From contig OY856186.1 in NCBI GenBank assembly GCA_963693315.1, positions 459,233,360 to 459,297,359 of the forward strand: a DNA stretch of 64,000 bases, written 5' to 3'. Source of the DNA: Diogma glabrata. Lineage: Eukaryota > Arthropoda > Insecta > Diptera > Cylindrotomidae. Of the stretch, positions 1 through 11,116 are shown piece by piece (the first letter of the stretch is position 1; each line of letters starts with the position of its first letter). Below the pieces are notes generated by a model. The model was not told the origin of the DNA. It did no database searches and was given only the letters and a program-made list of their open reading frames with translations. The position numbers and the translations under genes are program-made.

Positions 1-533
1 GTAAACATTTAATAGGAAGTATTTGTTTTATCGAATAAGGATTGGTTAACGAAATAAAAATTGGTAAATAAAACAATTGAAAAGAATAGATTTCACACCT
101 AGGTGTCAATATTTGAAGATCGTCTTATTGTTGATAAAGGAAAAAAAAGGGTGTGTTCTATCTAGAACATTACAGCAGTTTCGAGGCTATTTCATGTAGT
201 ATATATAAAAGGTGTTGTTCGAGGATACAACCAGTATAAAATTGTTAGTGATACAAAAAGTATAAAGATTTAGCAGTGATAAAGGCGAAGTAAAATTAAC
301 AGTGTTATAAGTAGAAAGTTAAAAGTGATATTGTGAACAAGTATAAAAGAATTATAAGTGGTGAAATATTGTTAGTACAAGAAGAACTAAAAGGGGAATA
401 GTAATAGGAGAAATATTTTTATTGTAAAATCTTGAAAGAATAAAATTATAACGTTTAGAAAATCCATTGTGTTTTAAATTTCCTGATTTAGTGATCGAAC
501 TAAATAATTGTAACTCGGCTAAGAAACGTTACA
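1..533 (+). repeat. 5' LTR of the gypsy element (first ~111 bp outside window)
   Basis: It is collinear without gaps with 15232-15764. It holds a TATA-like TATATAAAA at 202-210 and an AATAAA at 439-444, compatible with the promoter and poly(A) functions of an LTR. It ends in TTACA, just before the primer binding site. Confidence 0.93.
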
Positions 534-535
534 AC

Positions 536-549
536 TGGTGTCAGAAGTG
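536..549 (+). other. primer binding site of the gypsy element
   Basis: TGGTGTCAGAAGTG begins two or three bases after the LTR end, the usual position of a tRNA primer site. The sequence is close to what the 3' end of a tRNA-Leu ending in TGACACCA would pair with. The tRNA identity is from memory and not verified. Confidence 0.7.
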
Positions 550-564
550 AAATTGGGAAATAAG

Positions 565-1946
565 ATGGATTTGAATGGATTAAAAGTTCAAGATCTGAAG
601 AGCGAATTGGAGAAAAGGAATCTTTCAACAACGGGAACTAAGAATGAGTTGAAAGAGCGATTAATAAAAGCTATGGAAGCAGCTGGATTGGATCCAGAAA
701 AATATCGTTTTGGGCAAGAAGAAGCAGATGAAAATCCAGATGCAGGAAATAGTGAAGCTAAAGATGGTGCTGTTGAACCAACGAGGCAAGTCGTACCAGC
801 AAACAACGACTTTGCACAGTTAATGGTTATGATGGAGCAAATGAGTTTCAACATGAGAGCAGATGTAAAGGCAAACATGGAGGTTATGAACAAAAAGTTA
901 GATTTGCAAAGTAACAGCATGAGTAATGAAATGAAAAAGTTAGATGCAAACATCGCTTCAAGTCGAGAAGAAATTAGCTTGGTTAAAACACACATCGACG
1001 AGAAACTTCTACATATGGCAGCGAATCTACGCATCGAAGTAGAGAAAATTGTGGATGAAAAAGTCGAGAAAGTGCAAAAAGAAGTTGAAGTTCTGGAACA
1101 GAAAGTACAATCGAAAGTAGATGACTTTAAAGTAGAAGTAGAAAGAAGGCTTCAAGATGTTGAAATTAAAGGTAAAACAATTCACACGGTTCAACAAACA
1201 CAAAGCATGAAGTTAAAACCGCCCACATACGATGGTACATCATCGTTTGGAATTTTCAAATTCCAATTTGAAACAGCAGCTGATCAGAACAGTTGGAACG
1301 AACCACATCGTGTGGCAGCTTTAATAGTGGCACTGAAGCAGCAGAAACAATACAATCAGTTCCAGAACAAGATCGAAGGAGCTACAATGAGATCATGAAG
1401 GCTTTAGATCGCAAATATGGTAGTGACCACAAACGGGAGATATACAGACTTGAGTTGAAGGGTCGCTACCAGCGAATAGGAGAAAGTCTGCAAGAGTTTT
1501 CGTCTGCGATCGAACGTCTGGTACATATGGCACATGGAAATACATCACCAGACTATATGGAAAGAATGAAGATAGATGCGTTCATCGACGGCATAAGAGA
1601 TCCAGAGACGCGAAAGTCAGCTGTGATGACACCTAAAGCTACATTTGCTGAAACAATAGCTTGTGCATTGACTAGTGAGACGGCACAAGCAATTGTCAAA
1701 CCAACAATCAAAGTACGCCGTGTAGAAATGGAAGAAGAGGATAGTTTTAGGCCCCAAAGAAGATCTGGAGAATTTAACAGTAGAATAAGATGTTGGGTAT
1801 GTGACAAACTTGGTCACATATCTCGAGAATGCAGAGAGGCTAGACGAAAACGGGGCAGATCAACATCACCAATCAGACGGAGATCATCTGAAGAAAAGGC
1901 TCAAGCGGGAGAGGATGGTCAAATAGCAGCGAAAGGGTTAAACTAA
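565..1946 (+). pseudogene. gag: gypsy gag, N-terminal SAP domain and CCHC knuckle, frameshifted
   Basis: Structural protein of the retrotransposon. The first ATG is at 565; the frame is open from upstream but the earlier codons overlap the primer site. The first ~40 residues match the SAP DNA-binding motif (LKVQDLKSELEKRNL, then G-T-K-x-E-L-x-x-RL). A long charged coiled-coil-like stretch follows at about residues 85-215, then a capsid-like part. The frame is lost near 1335-1345 and runs into a stop at 1396-1398, while the rest of gag is open in another frame from about 1345 to 1946, including one CCHC knuckle (CWVCDKLGHISREC, about 1792-1833). A small indel is the simplest explanation; a repeated GGCACTGAA-like context suggests slippage, but that is inference. 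The knuckle frame ends at TAA 1944-1946 with a -1 frameshift heptamer in front of it. Confidence 0.88.
1937..1946 (+). promoter_or_regulatory. candidate -1 ribosomal frameshift site between gag and pol
   Basis: In the gag frame the codons read G-TTA-AAC-TAA, so the heptamer GTTAAAC fits X-XXY-YYZ in its G-TTA-AAC form, directly before the gag stop. If the BEL insertion at 1970 is ignored, the -1 frame is open from here through the join at GCGTA into the pol frame that resumes at 11515. The downstream stimulatory structure, if any, was displaced by the insertion. G-TTA-AAC is a known functional slippery type; activity here is inferred. Confidence 0.65.
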
Positions 1947-2055
1947 AACGAGTCAGCTTTAAGGGGCGTATGTTATGATGTTAGGATGATGATTCTGGAA
2001 ACCTTCACTTTCACTAGGATTATTCCGAGTAACCCAAACTAATATTTTGTAATAT

Positions 2056-5051
2056 TGGCAAGTGGTAAAGCAAATTTGCGCAATCCACCCGCCCATAAAG
2101 CGGCATGTCCACGGAATTTGCAGGGACAAAACATATATGAATCAATAAACAATTTTAAAATCCATGTTCAAAACATCTGCGGATTGAACGCTAACCATGA
2201 CCACGTGCAACATCATCTTGAGCACGACAAACCGAACATTCTATTCCTTACAGAAACACAAGTTTCTGAAAATTTTCTCTTTATAGAATCGCTTAATTCC
2301 AAATATAGGCTCGAATCAGCTTTCAAACTCCATCAGGGCGTATGCGCATTCATTCATGAGAGTGTTGCGTACACGCGCTTTCCAAATTTTGAACTACACG
2401 GTGACGGCTTCAATACAATGGTTTTAAAGATTTGTCTTCCAGAAATGACTTTTTTTACAATAGCTTTATACCGGTCCCCCAACAAACGTAACCCAAACTT
2501 TTTTAATATACTGACAAAAATTATGGACGAGATTAGAGCAAAGTCCCCTAATTGTGAAGTTATCGTTACCGGTGACTTCAACGTCCACAACAAATCATGG
2601 TTGGAATTCTCCAAATCGACCGACGATGTTGACAATAGTGGAAAACTGGCAGAAATTTTTGCCGCGTCTCAGGGCCTATTCCAAATTGTAAAAAGCCCGA
2701 CTTTCACTCCCCGTAATGGCGGTGATAATAGTTTTCTACTAGATCTCTATCTTACCACAATGCCAGATATTACGAGTGTCGATGTTGCGAAAGGTAGTAT
2801 TGGAAATTCTGATCATTATTTAATCTCATCAGTTATCAAAACTGATTTACTTAAAACTACAGCTCCCAAACCCCGTAAAATATTTCACTACTCAAAAATG
2901 GATAAGAGTGGTCTTCAAAATTTTTTCCATGGTTTCCCTTTCGACCGTCATTGTTTTTACACTGACAATGTAAATGTTTCTGCTCAAAACTTTACAGAAA
3001 CCATCCAATTTGCTATAAATAAATTTGTCCCTTTCTCCATAGTAAAACCCAAACAAAAATACTTGTATTCGAAAGCTGCCAAAACGGCACTTAGAAACAA
3101 ACGTAGATCATTTAATATTTGGATTCATAACAAAACTCCCACTAATCGATCCCAATATCTAAAGGCCAACAAAATATCTAATCAGATTATCTCAAACGAA
3201 AAGTCCGAAATTGACAGAGCGAAAGCCTCAAAACTTACGTCTATGTCTGTTTCTGACAAGAGTTTCTACAGTGCCATTAATTCTTTAAATTCTGGTACAA
3301 AATTTTCTATTCCCCCTATTATTGATGGTGATTTAATCGTCAATGATCCCGCAAGAAAAGCTAACTTGTTCGCTGAACGCTTTGCTCTGAACTCCACTGT
3401 TTTGGAAACTCCTAAAGAAATACCCCAAATCCAGTCTTCAGGAGTTAATATGAATGAACTTCACTTCAAACCCAAAATAGTCGCTAAACTTTTAAAGGGG
3501 TTAAACATCAACAAAGCATCAGGAATGGACAATATTCCACCCATTATTTTAAAAACCTTTTCCAAAGAACTTGCACCAACTTTAACTAAAATATTCTACC
3601 AATCCTACAAATCTGGTATATTTCCCTCGTGCTGGAAGTTGGCAAATGTCCAGCCCGTCCCCAAAAAGGGACCAAAATCCGATATCTCAAATTATAGGCC
3701 AATAGCTTTACTATCGGTCCTATCCAAAGTCTATGAGCATTATATTAATACACATATTTCAAAATTTCTGGAAGAAAATCATTTAATATCCGACAGCCAA
3801 TACGGTTTTCGAAACAAAAGATCAACTACCGATCTATTAAACTATGTAGCGCATTGTTGGAACAGCATACTTGATAAAGGTGGTGAAACATACGTTATCG
3901 CTTTAGACATCTCCAAGGCATTCGATCGAGTCTGGCATGCCAACTTAATCAACAAGCTCGTTGCGTACGGTTTTCATCCCAATGTTGTGAAGCTGATTCA
4001 AAATTTTCTATCCGGCCGATACATTTCGGTAACCTTAGACGGATATTCTTCTGAGTCTAAACTAATTAACGCTGGTGTACCCCAAGGCTCAGTATTGTCC
4101 CCAACCCTATTTTTGATTTATATCAACGAATTGTTGAAAATCACCAGCAACCCAATAAATAGTTTTGCAGATGATAGTACTCTGCACAAGTCGTTCGAGC
4201 CCCTTCCTTCAAAAGGTAAAATGCACGAACGAATTAATCCTGCCCGGAGAGACGCTGCCATAAACGTGAACAAAGACCTGAATAAAGTCGCCGACTGGGG
4301 TGACCAAAACCTTGTCAATTTCAACTCCACCAAAACACAGCTGTTGATTGTTTCCAGATTAAAGACCGAGTTCCCCAAAGATATTTTATTTAGTATGTGT
4401 GATGAACCAATAGGTGAATGTAAAAACATTCGTTTATTGGGTGTCACAGTTTCAAATGACCTACTCTGGAACGATCATGTAATGGCGATGGCAAAAAGCG
4501 CGTCTAAAAAACTCGGCCTCCTAAATAGATGCAAAAAATTTTTCACTCCATACCAATTGCTCCATGTTTATAAGTCCTATATTCGTCCCTGTATGGAGTA
4601 CTGCTGTCAAGTTTGGGGTGCTGCCTCTGTTTCCATCTTGGCCCTCTTGGACTCTGTTCAAAAGCGAGCTATACGAATTGTAGGTGATCGAACTTTGACA
4701 TCACAACTTGATTCCCTACAACATCGTCGCACTGTTGCTGACCTCGTTGTTTTTTACAAATATCGTCATCAGCAGTGCTCAGATGAAATCAGCGGCATCA
4801 TGCCTCAAACTTATTCTTACCCCCGTTCCACTCGGCAATCGGCTGCCGCAACCAGTGAAACGGTAAAGATCCCGCGCTGTCATACTGGCAGATCGCAGAG
4901 AGACTTCTTTGTCCGAACTGCGTACAAATGGAATAGTTTGCCGGAACACTTAGTCTCAGGTGGCTTCAACCCACAGATGTTTAAAAAAAGCGTTAATCTA
5001 CACCTCAGAACGCCAGTTGTTGTGGGACCCAGGTCTAGACCTAGGTCTTAA
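2056..5051 (+). pseudogene. LINE ORF2: endonuclease and reverse transcriptase, lacking its 5' start
   Basis: About 998 codons with no internal stop. Apurinic-type endonuclease motifs come first (LTETQ near residue 65, YRSPN, GDFNVHNKSW near 170, SDHYL near 250). The RT follows: NYRPIALLS, QYGFRNKRST, ALDISKAFDRVWH, GVPQGSVLSPTLF and the catalytic FADDSTLH near residue 705, then a C-terminal tail with RPCMEYCCQVWG. The frame stays open backwards into the BEL LTR without a convincing ATG, so the true start was lost by 5' truncation, common in LINE insertion. The product would nick target DNA and copy its RNA. It stops with TAA at 5049-5051, leaving a 3' UTR of about 60 bp before the A tract. 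Confidence 0.9.
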
Positions 5052-5138
5052 AAGGTATTTATGTGTTGTTGTGACACATATTCTAAACCCTATTACACAA
5101 CACATTTTATTAAAAAAAAAAAAAAAAAAAAAAAAAAT
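2056..5138 (+). mobile_element. non-LTR retrotransposon (CR1/L2/Daphne-like), 5'-truncated, in the BEL LTR
   Basis: About 3.08 kb ending in a long A tract (5112-5137) and inserted in a BEL LTR. Comparison with the intact LTR shows at most a 2-bp target duplication (AT). The 3' tail has a short motif (tgttgttgtgacacat) shared with tails at about 23775-23847 and, more distantly, 48927-48975, and a damaged copy of the same family is at 51065-51835. The clade assignment rests on the endonuclease-RT layout without RNase H and on the C-terminal region, and is tentative. Confidence 0.88.
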
Positions 5139-5436
5139 AGGTATATGAAACAATGAACTGACAATTTTAATTGTTTATTGATTCTTAATTGAAGTCTGAT
5201 ACAACACTAAATTTTTATATATATTTAAATGGTTTTTCATTAGATTGATTATGTAAATAAATGCCGTTGTAAATTCGTAATTGATTGTATGTGTGTAAGT
5301 ATTTTACATAAATAAAGTGTTTAAAGTATTGTAAATTAATATATACATAAATCAATAAATCTAACCCGTCTACAATAATTCGTTTTAATAAATAGTGAAC
5401 GTATTTTCTATTGTTGTTGTTACTTTCTTCATCCCT

Positions 5437-8400
5437 TCAAGGTTCTGAACATTCCGCCCGCCTTGAACCCTCGGCTTCAACAGCTATTGGTAATTTCGAC
5501 AACTTATGTATAGGGCGTTCAAATGACCCTCCGGCTATTTTCACTGACACCACACGGACTAGTCCATCCTTTCCAGGGTAAGTCTTCTCAATCCTGCCAA
5601 TATGCCATTTTGCTGGAGGTGAGTTTTCATCCTTGACCAAAACTAAATCTCCGATCATCAAATTTTTCTCTTCTTTCAACCACTTGTTGCAGCTTTGAAG
5701 GCTTGTTAGGTACTCAATGTGCCATCTCGACCAGAAGTGCTGGATTAGCTTCTGTGTCATTTGCCATCTCGTTAAATGCGACATCTTGACATCGACCAAA
5801 CTTGGCTGAGGGATCATTGTGAGTGGTTGACCAATCAGGAAATGCGCTGGGGTGAGAAATTCTTCATCGGACGAGCTCGTACCGCAGATGGGACGTGAAT
5901 TTAAGATAGCTTCAATCTGTGCAAGTAATGTGCTCATCTCTTCGTAAGTAAGAATAGACTCGCCAAGAACACGTCTTAAGTGAAACTTAGTCGACTTGAC
6001 GGCTGCTTCCCATAACCCTCCAAAGTGCGGCGCTGCTGGAGGATTAAAAAACCATTGTATTTGCTCCCTTAAAAGAGATGAATAAATATGATTAGTGTTT
6101 TTATTTAACATTAGGAACCATTCTTTCATTTTGTTATTAGCTCCGATAAAATTGCTCCCATTGTCGCTATAGAACGCGCTGCACACCCCTCTTCTTGCAC
6201 AAAATCGATGCACTGCAGCAAGAAAGGAATCGGTTGATGCATCATTAACCAACTCTATGTGTACGGCTTTGGTACTAAGGCACACAAAAATAGATATATA
6301 ACCTTTATGTGCCTTATGTCGTCCCTTTGCTGGTTTAACAAGAATTGGGCCGGCATAATCAACACCAACCCTTAGAAATGGACGAGAGTATGTAACTCGT
6401 GCGCTAGGAAGGTTACCCATTCGTTGGTGACATAAGTTTTGGCTAAACCTGAAACATCTCATGCAGCTTCGTACTGTTCTTCTCGCCAAATCCTTACACC
6501 CTATGATCCAAAACCGTTGCCGCAATGTGCAGACCAGCAAAGTTTGTCCAGCATGCAAATTCCTTAAATGTTCATTTGTAGCAATTCGTTCAGCTAATTT
6601 GCTTTTACCAGAGAGAATTATGGGATGTTTCGTAGCCATAGAAACCTCAGCATTCTGAATACGCCCTCCAACACAAATAATGAGGTCATCATCAAGATAA
6701 GGCGAGAGTGATTTAATTTTGCTGGCTGAGCGGACGATCTTCTTGTTTTTCAGACATTGTATTTCTTCTGCAAAATCCATGCATTGATATTGTCGTATTA
6801 GATCCTTTTCAGCTTTCACGATTTCTTCAACAGTAAGAAGCATTGAGACATCCCGTTTGAACCGTTTTTGGCAGATCATAATAAATCGCCGTACATATGC
6901 CCAGACTCGTATAATCTTTGGATATGAAGACACCGCATTCACGAGTAGTGCTACGACAGAATCTTCGGTGGTAGTTTGGAAAACATGCACGACTAGTTTT
7001 CTCTCCTCAGCTCGCTCAACATCGTCTTTGATCTTTATAACAGCTTCAGCTGGCCATTGAGATTCATCATACTGCATCCACACAGGCCCATGCCACCACA
7101 AACGCGATCGCGATAAACTCGAAGGAACAACACCGCGCGACGCTAAATCGGCGGGATTATCACTAGATTTAACATGATGCCATTGGTTACCCTTAGAGTG
7201 CTGGAGGATGTTCGACACTCGATTTGCCACATAAGTTTTCCAACGTCGTGGTAATGATGAAATCCAATGCAGCACAATAGTAGAGTCGGTCCAATAGGTT
7301 ATCGTAACATCATTCGTAGTAAGATACTTTTGTACATAAAGCATCAATTTAATCAAAAGATTGGCTCCACACAACTCCAGACGTGGGATTGAAAGTTGCT
7401 GAATGGGGGCAACCTTAGTTTTAGACATCAACAAATTCGTGATCCAGGCTCCGTTATGATAGGTTCTGGCATAAATCACTGCAGCATATGCCATTTCAGA
7501 GGCATCAGAGAACCCATGCAGCTCTATTCTGGACGTTGAGGTTGGTAACCATCTTGGTATTTCTATCTGGTCTACATTCAACATTTCATTTCGAAGGTTG
7601 CACCAACTGTTAACAAAGTCAGTTGGCAGACCATCATCCCAATTCAGATCATGTAACCAAAGTTTTTGGAACATTGTTTTAATAATGATGGTGCATGGTG
7701 CGAGCCAACCTAATGGGTCAAACAACCTAGACGCTTCTGATAAAAATCCTCGCTTTGTAAGAATTGGTGTTTCATCCATTGAACATTGAAATTTAAACTG
7801 ATCAGCAGATGGATCCCATTGGATTCCCAAAACCTTTACACTGTGATCATCTAATAGACTAATGGTCTTTAATTCACGATCCTCTTCTGTGATATTTTCC
7901 AAAACCCTTGAAGAGTTCGAAGACCATTTTCTTAGGCTGAGACCTGCAGTTTTAAGACATTGAATGACGGCTTCTTGAAGTTTTGTTGCTTCTTCTATAT
8001 CAGCAGCGCCAGTCATCAGATCGTCTACGTAGAAGTCTCGTCGTATAACTTCAGCGGCTTCTGGATAAATATCTTCATTGTCCTCAGCAACTTGTTGTAA
8101 AACACGAACTGCGAGAAATGGAGCACATGATGTACCATAAGTGACAGTTAAGAGTCGATAAGTCATCATTGGTGTTGATTGATCTTCGCGCCATACTATG
8201 GGTTGGTAATCAGTATCGTTCTTGTGAATTAATATCTGCCGATACATTTTCTCAATATCACAGGTAAAAACAAAGCGATGAAATCGAAATCGGAGTAAAA
8301 CAGGAATAAGCCCCTGTTGAATCGTTGGCCCGACTGATAACCGGTCGTTTAAAGAAGTCCCATGAAGGCTCTTGGCTGACGCATCGAAAACTACGCGAAG

Positions 8401-10599
8401 CTTTTTCTTCATTCCCGAATTTTGGATGATTCCATGATGTGGTAGATAAAAGCGATGGCGATTGTTTCCATCTGCTTCATGTTCAGGAATTTTCTCCATG
8501 TGCCCGAGCCTTTCGTAATCGCGCATAAACTCCAAATACTGTGAATGAAAGTTCGGATCCTTCTGAAAACGTCTTTCCACTGATGTCATCCTCTTTACAG
8601 CTCTATCTTTAGATGCATCTAGATTTATAGCATCAGTTGTAAATGGAAGACGAACAATAAACCTTCCATCAGCAGCCCTAGAATAATTTTGTTTAAAATG
8701 TTCTTCACAGAACTCTTCTGCACTAGTTTGTGCATCAATACTAGAAACTTCTTCAATTTCCCAGAACTGCTTCAATAACTTGTCCACATCGTCTCCAATA
8801 TGTAAATTAATGACGGATCTGGTTAATGCCTCTTGTTGAACAGATCCCGCCAATATCCACCCAAATATGGAGTTATGAGCAATTGCCAAGTCTTCAAATT
8901 TTAATTGTTCAGATTTCAAAACATTGAAGAATTGATCAATGCCTATCAACACGTCAATTTCTCCCGGTACGTTGAATTCAGGATCTGCCAGCGGCAACTC
9001 GTTAATTTGGCTCCAATTTGTTACATCAACTCTCCGCGAAGGTAGCTTTGAAGTTACCTTTGATATGACAAGTGCTTGCAGGTTGATCTTCTGAGTTGAT
9101 TGGAGACGAGAGCTGATTTCAAGATCGACAATGCCTCTTGTTGTCGCTGCTGCATTGGATCCTAGACCTGTCACAACAATTCGTGCGTTCCTACGGCGCA
9201 ACCTTAGTCTCTGAGCGCAGGACTCTGAAATAAAGGATCTCTGGGATCCTGAGTCCAATAAGGCACGACAAAGTTGTTGACTTCCCAAACTATCCTTGAT
9301 ATTCACCAGTGCGGTGGGTAACACAGCAATGCATTTATGAGAAATATGACCATTTTCAGAAATATTTAATGAAACACTACTTTCCCCATCTTCTTGTGAC
9401 GTTGATTGTTGTTGGGGTTTTATGGGATCAGGTGTTTGTGGTTCAGCTAGATGAAGAAGATGATGGTGTCTTCGTTCGCAATCGTGACAGGCAGACCGCG
9501 ATTTGCATCTGTATACCCGATGACCTTTCGATAGACAATTGAAACACCTCTGCATTTTCCCAACCAATTTTCGCCGATCTTCTACTGACATTTCCTTAAA
9601 GGCATTGCAACTACTTAGATGATGCGATGGGCCCTCACAAGCTTCGCATGAGTCTTGACTCTCAGCATGCATTGAACTAACACGTTCTGATGGTCGTTGA
9701 TTTCTAGACCGCGATTTTATGGTGCAACTAAATGCTTTAAGACTATCTCTTCTTTTTTTTAAGAATGTGTAGAAGTCAGTGAGCGTTGGCTCGGATTTCT
9801 CAACTACTATGGAACTCCATAACTTTTGTGACTCGACATCTAATTTGCTCAATCCAATATTTATAATCCAATGATCTCTTGATTCAGCATATGAACCTAG
9901 AGCCTTAAGTCCTCGAGTAACTTCCTCATATGTTTGAACTAGTCGTTCAAAATTTGATTCATTTGCTTCTTTAATGTGTTGTTGATCAACGAATGTAGAT
10001 ATGTATGATTGGATAATCATAATTGGCTTGTCAAACGTCTCCTTCAACATCTGAAATGCCTGGATATAGTTTGCATCGGTTACCGAAAAATGCTTAATTG
10101 TACGTAAAGCATCCCCTTGCAACACACCTTTTAGAATCTGAAACTTTTGAGCTGCTGATACCGAAGAATTGTTATGAACAGCTTGTGTATAAAGGTCGTA
10201 GAATGATTGCCAATCAGCATAGCTTCCATCAAAGGTCGGAATCTTAAGTCGCGGTAGCTTTTCTATGGCAGATGTTGAAGCTAGCGTATTGTTTAATGTA
10301 TCATTTGCAACGAGATTTGGTTGTTGATTTTGCATTTGGATATCCCGAATTTTCGCCTTGATTTTCGAATGTGCATGATAATAATATTCTTCGAATTCTG
10401 GCACACCAGATTCTTCCTTGTCATCAATAGCAAAAATGGCATCTTCTATTTTCACGAAATCTCCCATATACATCTCACAGCGTTCCGCACGCAACTCTAA
10501 TTCTTCCAACGTAGCTTCATTGATTTTATTATTCACAAAATCCGTCAATCTAGTCATTTGACCCTTCAGCACACTACGTCTTTTCTTTAACCCATTCAT
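5437..10599 (-). CDS. gag-pol: BEL/Pao Gag-Pol polyprotein
   Basis: A single uninterrupted frame of 1720 codons, the usual BEL/Pao arrangement. In order: an N-terminal Gag region (1-320); Cys/His knuckles at about 320-385 (CEACEG..., CFNCLSKGHRVYRC, CHDCERRHHHLLH); an aspartic protease with LLDSGSQRSF near 445; an RT with CDIEKMYRQI and YVDD near 855; an RNase H with GFSDAS near 1030; an integrase with an HHCC region near 1350-1390 (ending CMRCFRF), then SDNGSNF near 1480 and the Pao hallmark PPAAPHFGGLWEAAVKS; and a C-terminal tail with LVLVKDEN. It starts at ATG 10599 and ends 12 nt inside the 3' LTR. It is one of the best preserved mobile coding regions here and may still encode active enzymes, although the 3' LTR now carries a LINE. 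Confidence 0.96.
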   Translation of the reverse strand: MNGLKKRRSVLKGQMTRLTDFVNNKINEATLEELELRAERCEMYMGDFVKIEDAIFAIDDKEESGVPEFEEYYYHAHSKIKAKIRDIQMQNQQPNLVANDTLNNTLASTSAIEKLPRLKIPTFDGSYADWQSFYDLYTQAVHNNSSVSAAQKFQILKGVLQGDALRTIKHFSVTDANYIQAFQMLKETFDKPIMIIQSYISTFVDQQHIKEANESNFERLVQTYEEVTRGLKALGSYAESRDHWIINIGLSKLDVESQKLWSSIVVEKSEPTLTDFYTFLKKRRDSLKAFSCTIKSRSRNQRPSERVSSMHAESQDSCEACEGPSHHLSSCNAFKEMSVEDRRKLVGKMQRCFNCLSKGHRVYRCKSRSACHDCERRHHHLLHLAEPQTPDPIKPQQQSTSQEDGESSVSLNISENGHISHKCIAVLPTALVNIKDSLGSQQLCRALLDSGSQRSFISESCAQRLRLRRRNARIVVTGLGSNAAATTRGIVDLEISSRLQSTQKINLQALVISKVTSKLPSRRVDVTNWSQINELPLADPEFNVPGEIDVLIGIDQFFNVLKSEQLKFEDLAIAHNSIFGWILAGSVQQEALTRSVINLHIGDDVDKLLKQFWEIEEVSSIDAQTSAEEFCEEHFKQNYSRAADGRFIVRLPFTTDAINLDASKDRAVKRMTSVERRFQKDPNFHSQYLEFMRDYERLGHMEKIPEHEADGNNRHRFYLPHHGIIQNSGMKKKLRVVFDASAKSLHGTSLNDRLSVGPTIQQGLIPVLLRFRFHRFVFTCDIEKMYRQILIHKNDTDYQPIVWREDQSTPMMTYRLLTVTYGTSCAPFLAVRVLQQVAEDNEDIYPEAAEVIRRDFYVDDLMTGAADIEEATKLQEAVIQCLKTAGLSLRKWSSNSSRVLENITEEDRELKTISLLDDHSVKVLGIQWDPSADQFKFQCSMDETPILTKRGFLSEASRLFDPLGWLAPCTIIIKTMFQKLWLHDLNWDDGLPTDFVNSWCNLRNEMLNVDQIEIPRWLPTSTSRIELHGFSDASEMAYAAVIYARTYHNGAWITNLLMSKTKVAPIQQLSIPRLELCGANLLIKLMLYVQKYLTTNDVTITYWTDSTIVLHWISSLPRRWKTYVANRVSNILQHSKGNQWHHVKSSDNPADLASRGVVPSSLSRSRLWWHGPVWMQYDESQWPAEAVIKIKDDVERAEERKLVVHVFQTTTEDSVVALLVNAVSSYPKIIRVWAYVRRFIMICQKRFKRDVSMLLTVEEIVKAEKDLIRQYQCMDFAEEIQCLKNKKIVRSASKIKSLSPYLDDDLIICVGGRIQNAEVSMATKHPIILSGKSKLAERIATNEHLRNLHAGQTLLVCTLRQRFWIIGCKDLARRTVRSCMRCFRFSQNLCHQRMGNLPSARVTYSRPFLRVGVDYAGPILVKPAKGRHKAHKGYISIFVCLSTKAVHIELVNDASTDSFLAAVHRFCARRGVCSAFYSDNGSNFIGANNKMKEWFLMLNKNTNHIYSSLLREQIQWFFNPPAAPHFGGLWEAAVKSTKFHLRRVLGESILTYEEMSTLLAQIEAILNSRPICGTSSSDEEFLTPAHFLIGQPLTMIPQPSLVDVKMSHLTRWQMTQKLIQHFWSRWHIEYLTSLQSCNKWLKEEKNLMIGDLVLVKDENSPPAKWHIGRIEKTYPGKDGLVRVVSVKIAGGSFERPIHKLSKLPIAVEAEGSRRAECSEP

Positions 10600-11116
10600 T
10601 ATTTAAAAAACGACACGTTATTGCAAACAAACAAAAAATATATAATATATAAAGTTTTACACAATTAAATGTATTACTATCACATATATTTACAACATTT
10701 AAAACACCACAGAACTTCTTTTTTAATTAACGTATAAATCACAATAATATTTATTTTAAATATTATAAATTGAAATCATCTAAATGTTCATTAATGTATT
10801 GAAAATAACAGAGCTAACAGTTTTGACTACCTTTGTCCCGCTACTTTTTTTTTCAAGAATTTTCGATTTCACAGGTTTAGAAACATTATTTATCTTTAAA
10901 AACTTATAAGTTTAATTATTGTTCCTTATCGATCGAATTTATATAGTTTAGTATATAGTTTAAACAAAATAAATGTTATACTTATCGGTTTATCGTAGTA
11001 CGAAATGTGGATGGCGGGCTTATTGAAATAGCGTGGCTTTCCTATTTATTTGTACAGTCTTCGGAAAATCCTTCTTGAACTCCAAAATTTCCTTGCTATC
11101 CCAGCTCGAAGGACCA
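10600..11116 (-). other. BEL/Pao leader with primer binding site
   Basis: Between the 5' LTR and the polyprotein ATG lie about 517 bp without a supported gene. Directly beside the LTR the minus strand reads TGGTCCTTCGAGCTGGGA (11116-11099), which begins with the TGG expected for pairing to a tRNA CCA end. I do not assign the tRNA. Confidence 0.75.

Larger units (their letters stand above)
1971..5451 (-). repeat. 3' LTR of the BEL/Pao element, split by a LINE
   Basis: 1971-2055 and 5139-5451 together reproduce the 398-bp LTR found intact at 11117-11514. The break falls after the LTR's TAATAT and the remainder resumes at AGGTATATG. The polyprotein stop codon (5437-5439) lies just inside this LTR, and the purine-rich GGCGGGCGGAA (minus strand, just right of 5451) is the likely polypurine tract. 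Confidence 0.93.

Noticed and set aside
588..1034. 148-codon frame on the minus strand opposite gag
   Set aside because: Shadow of the gag coiled-coil coding strand; no recognisable features.
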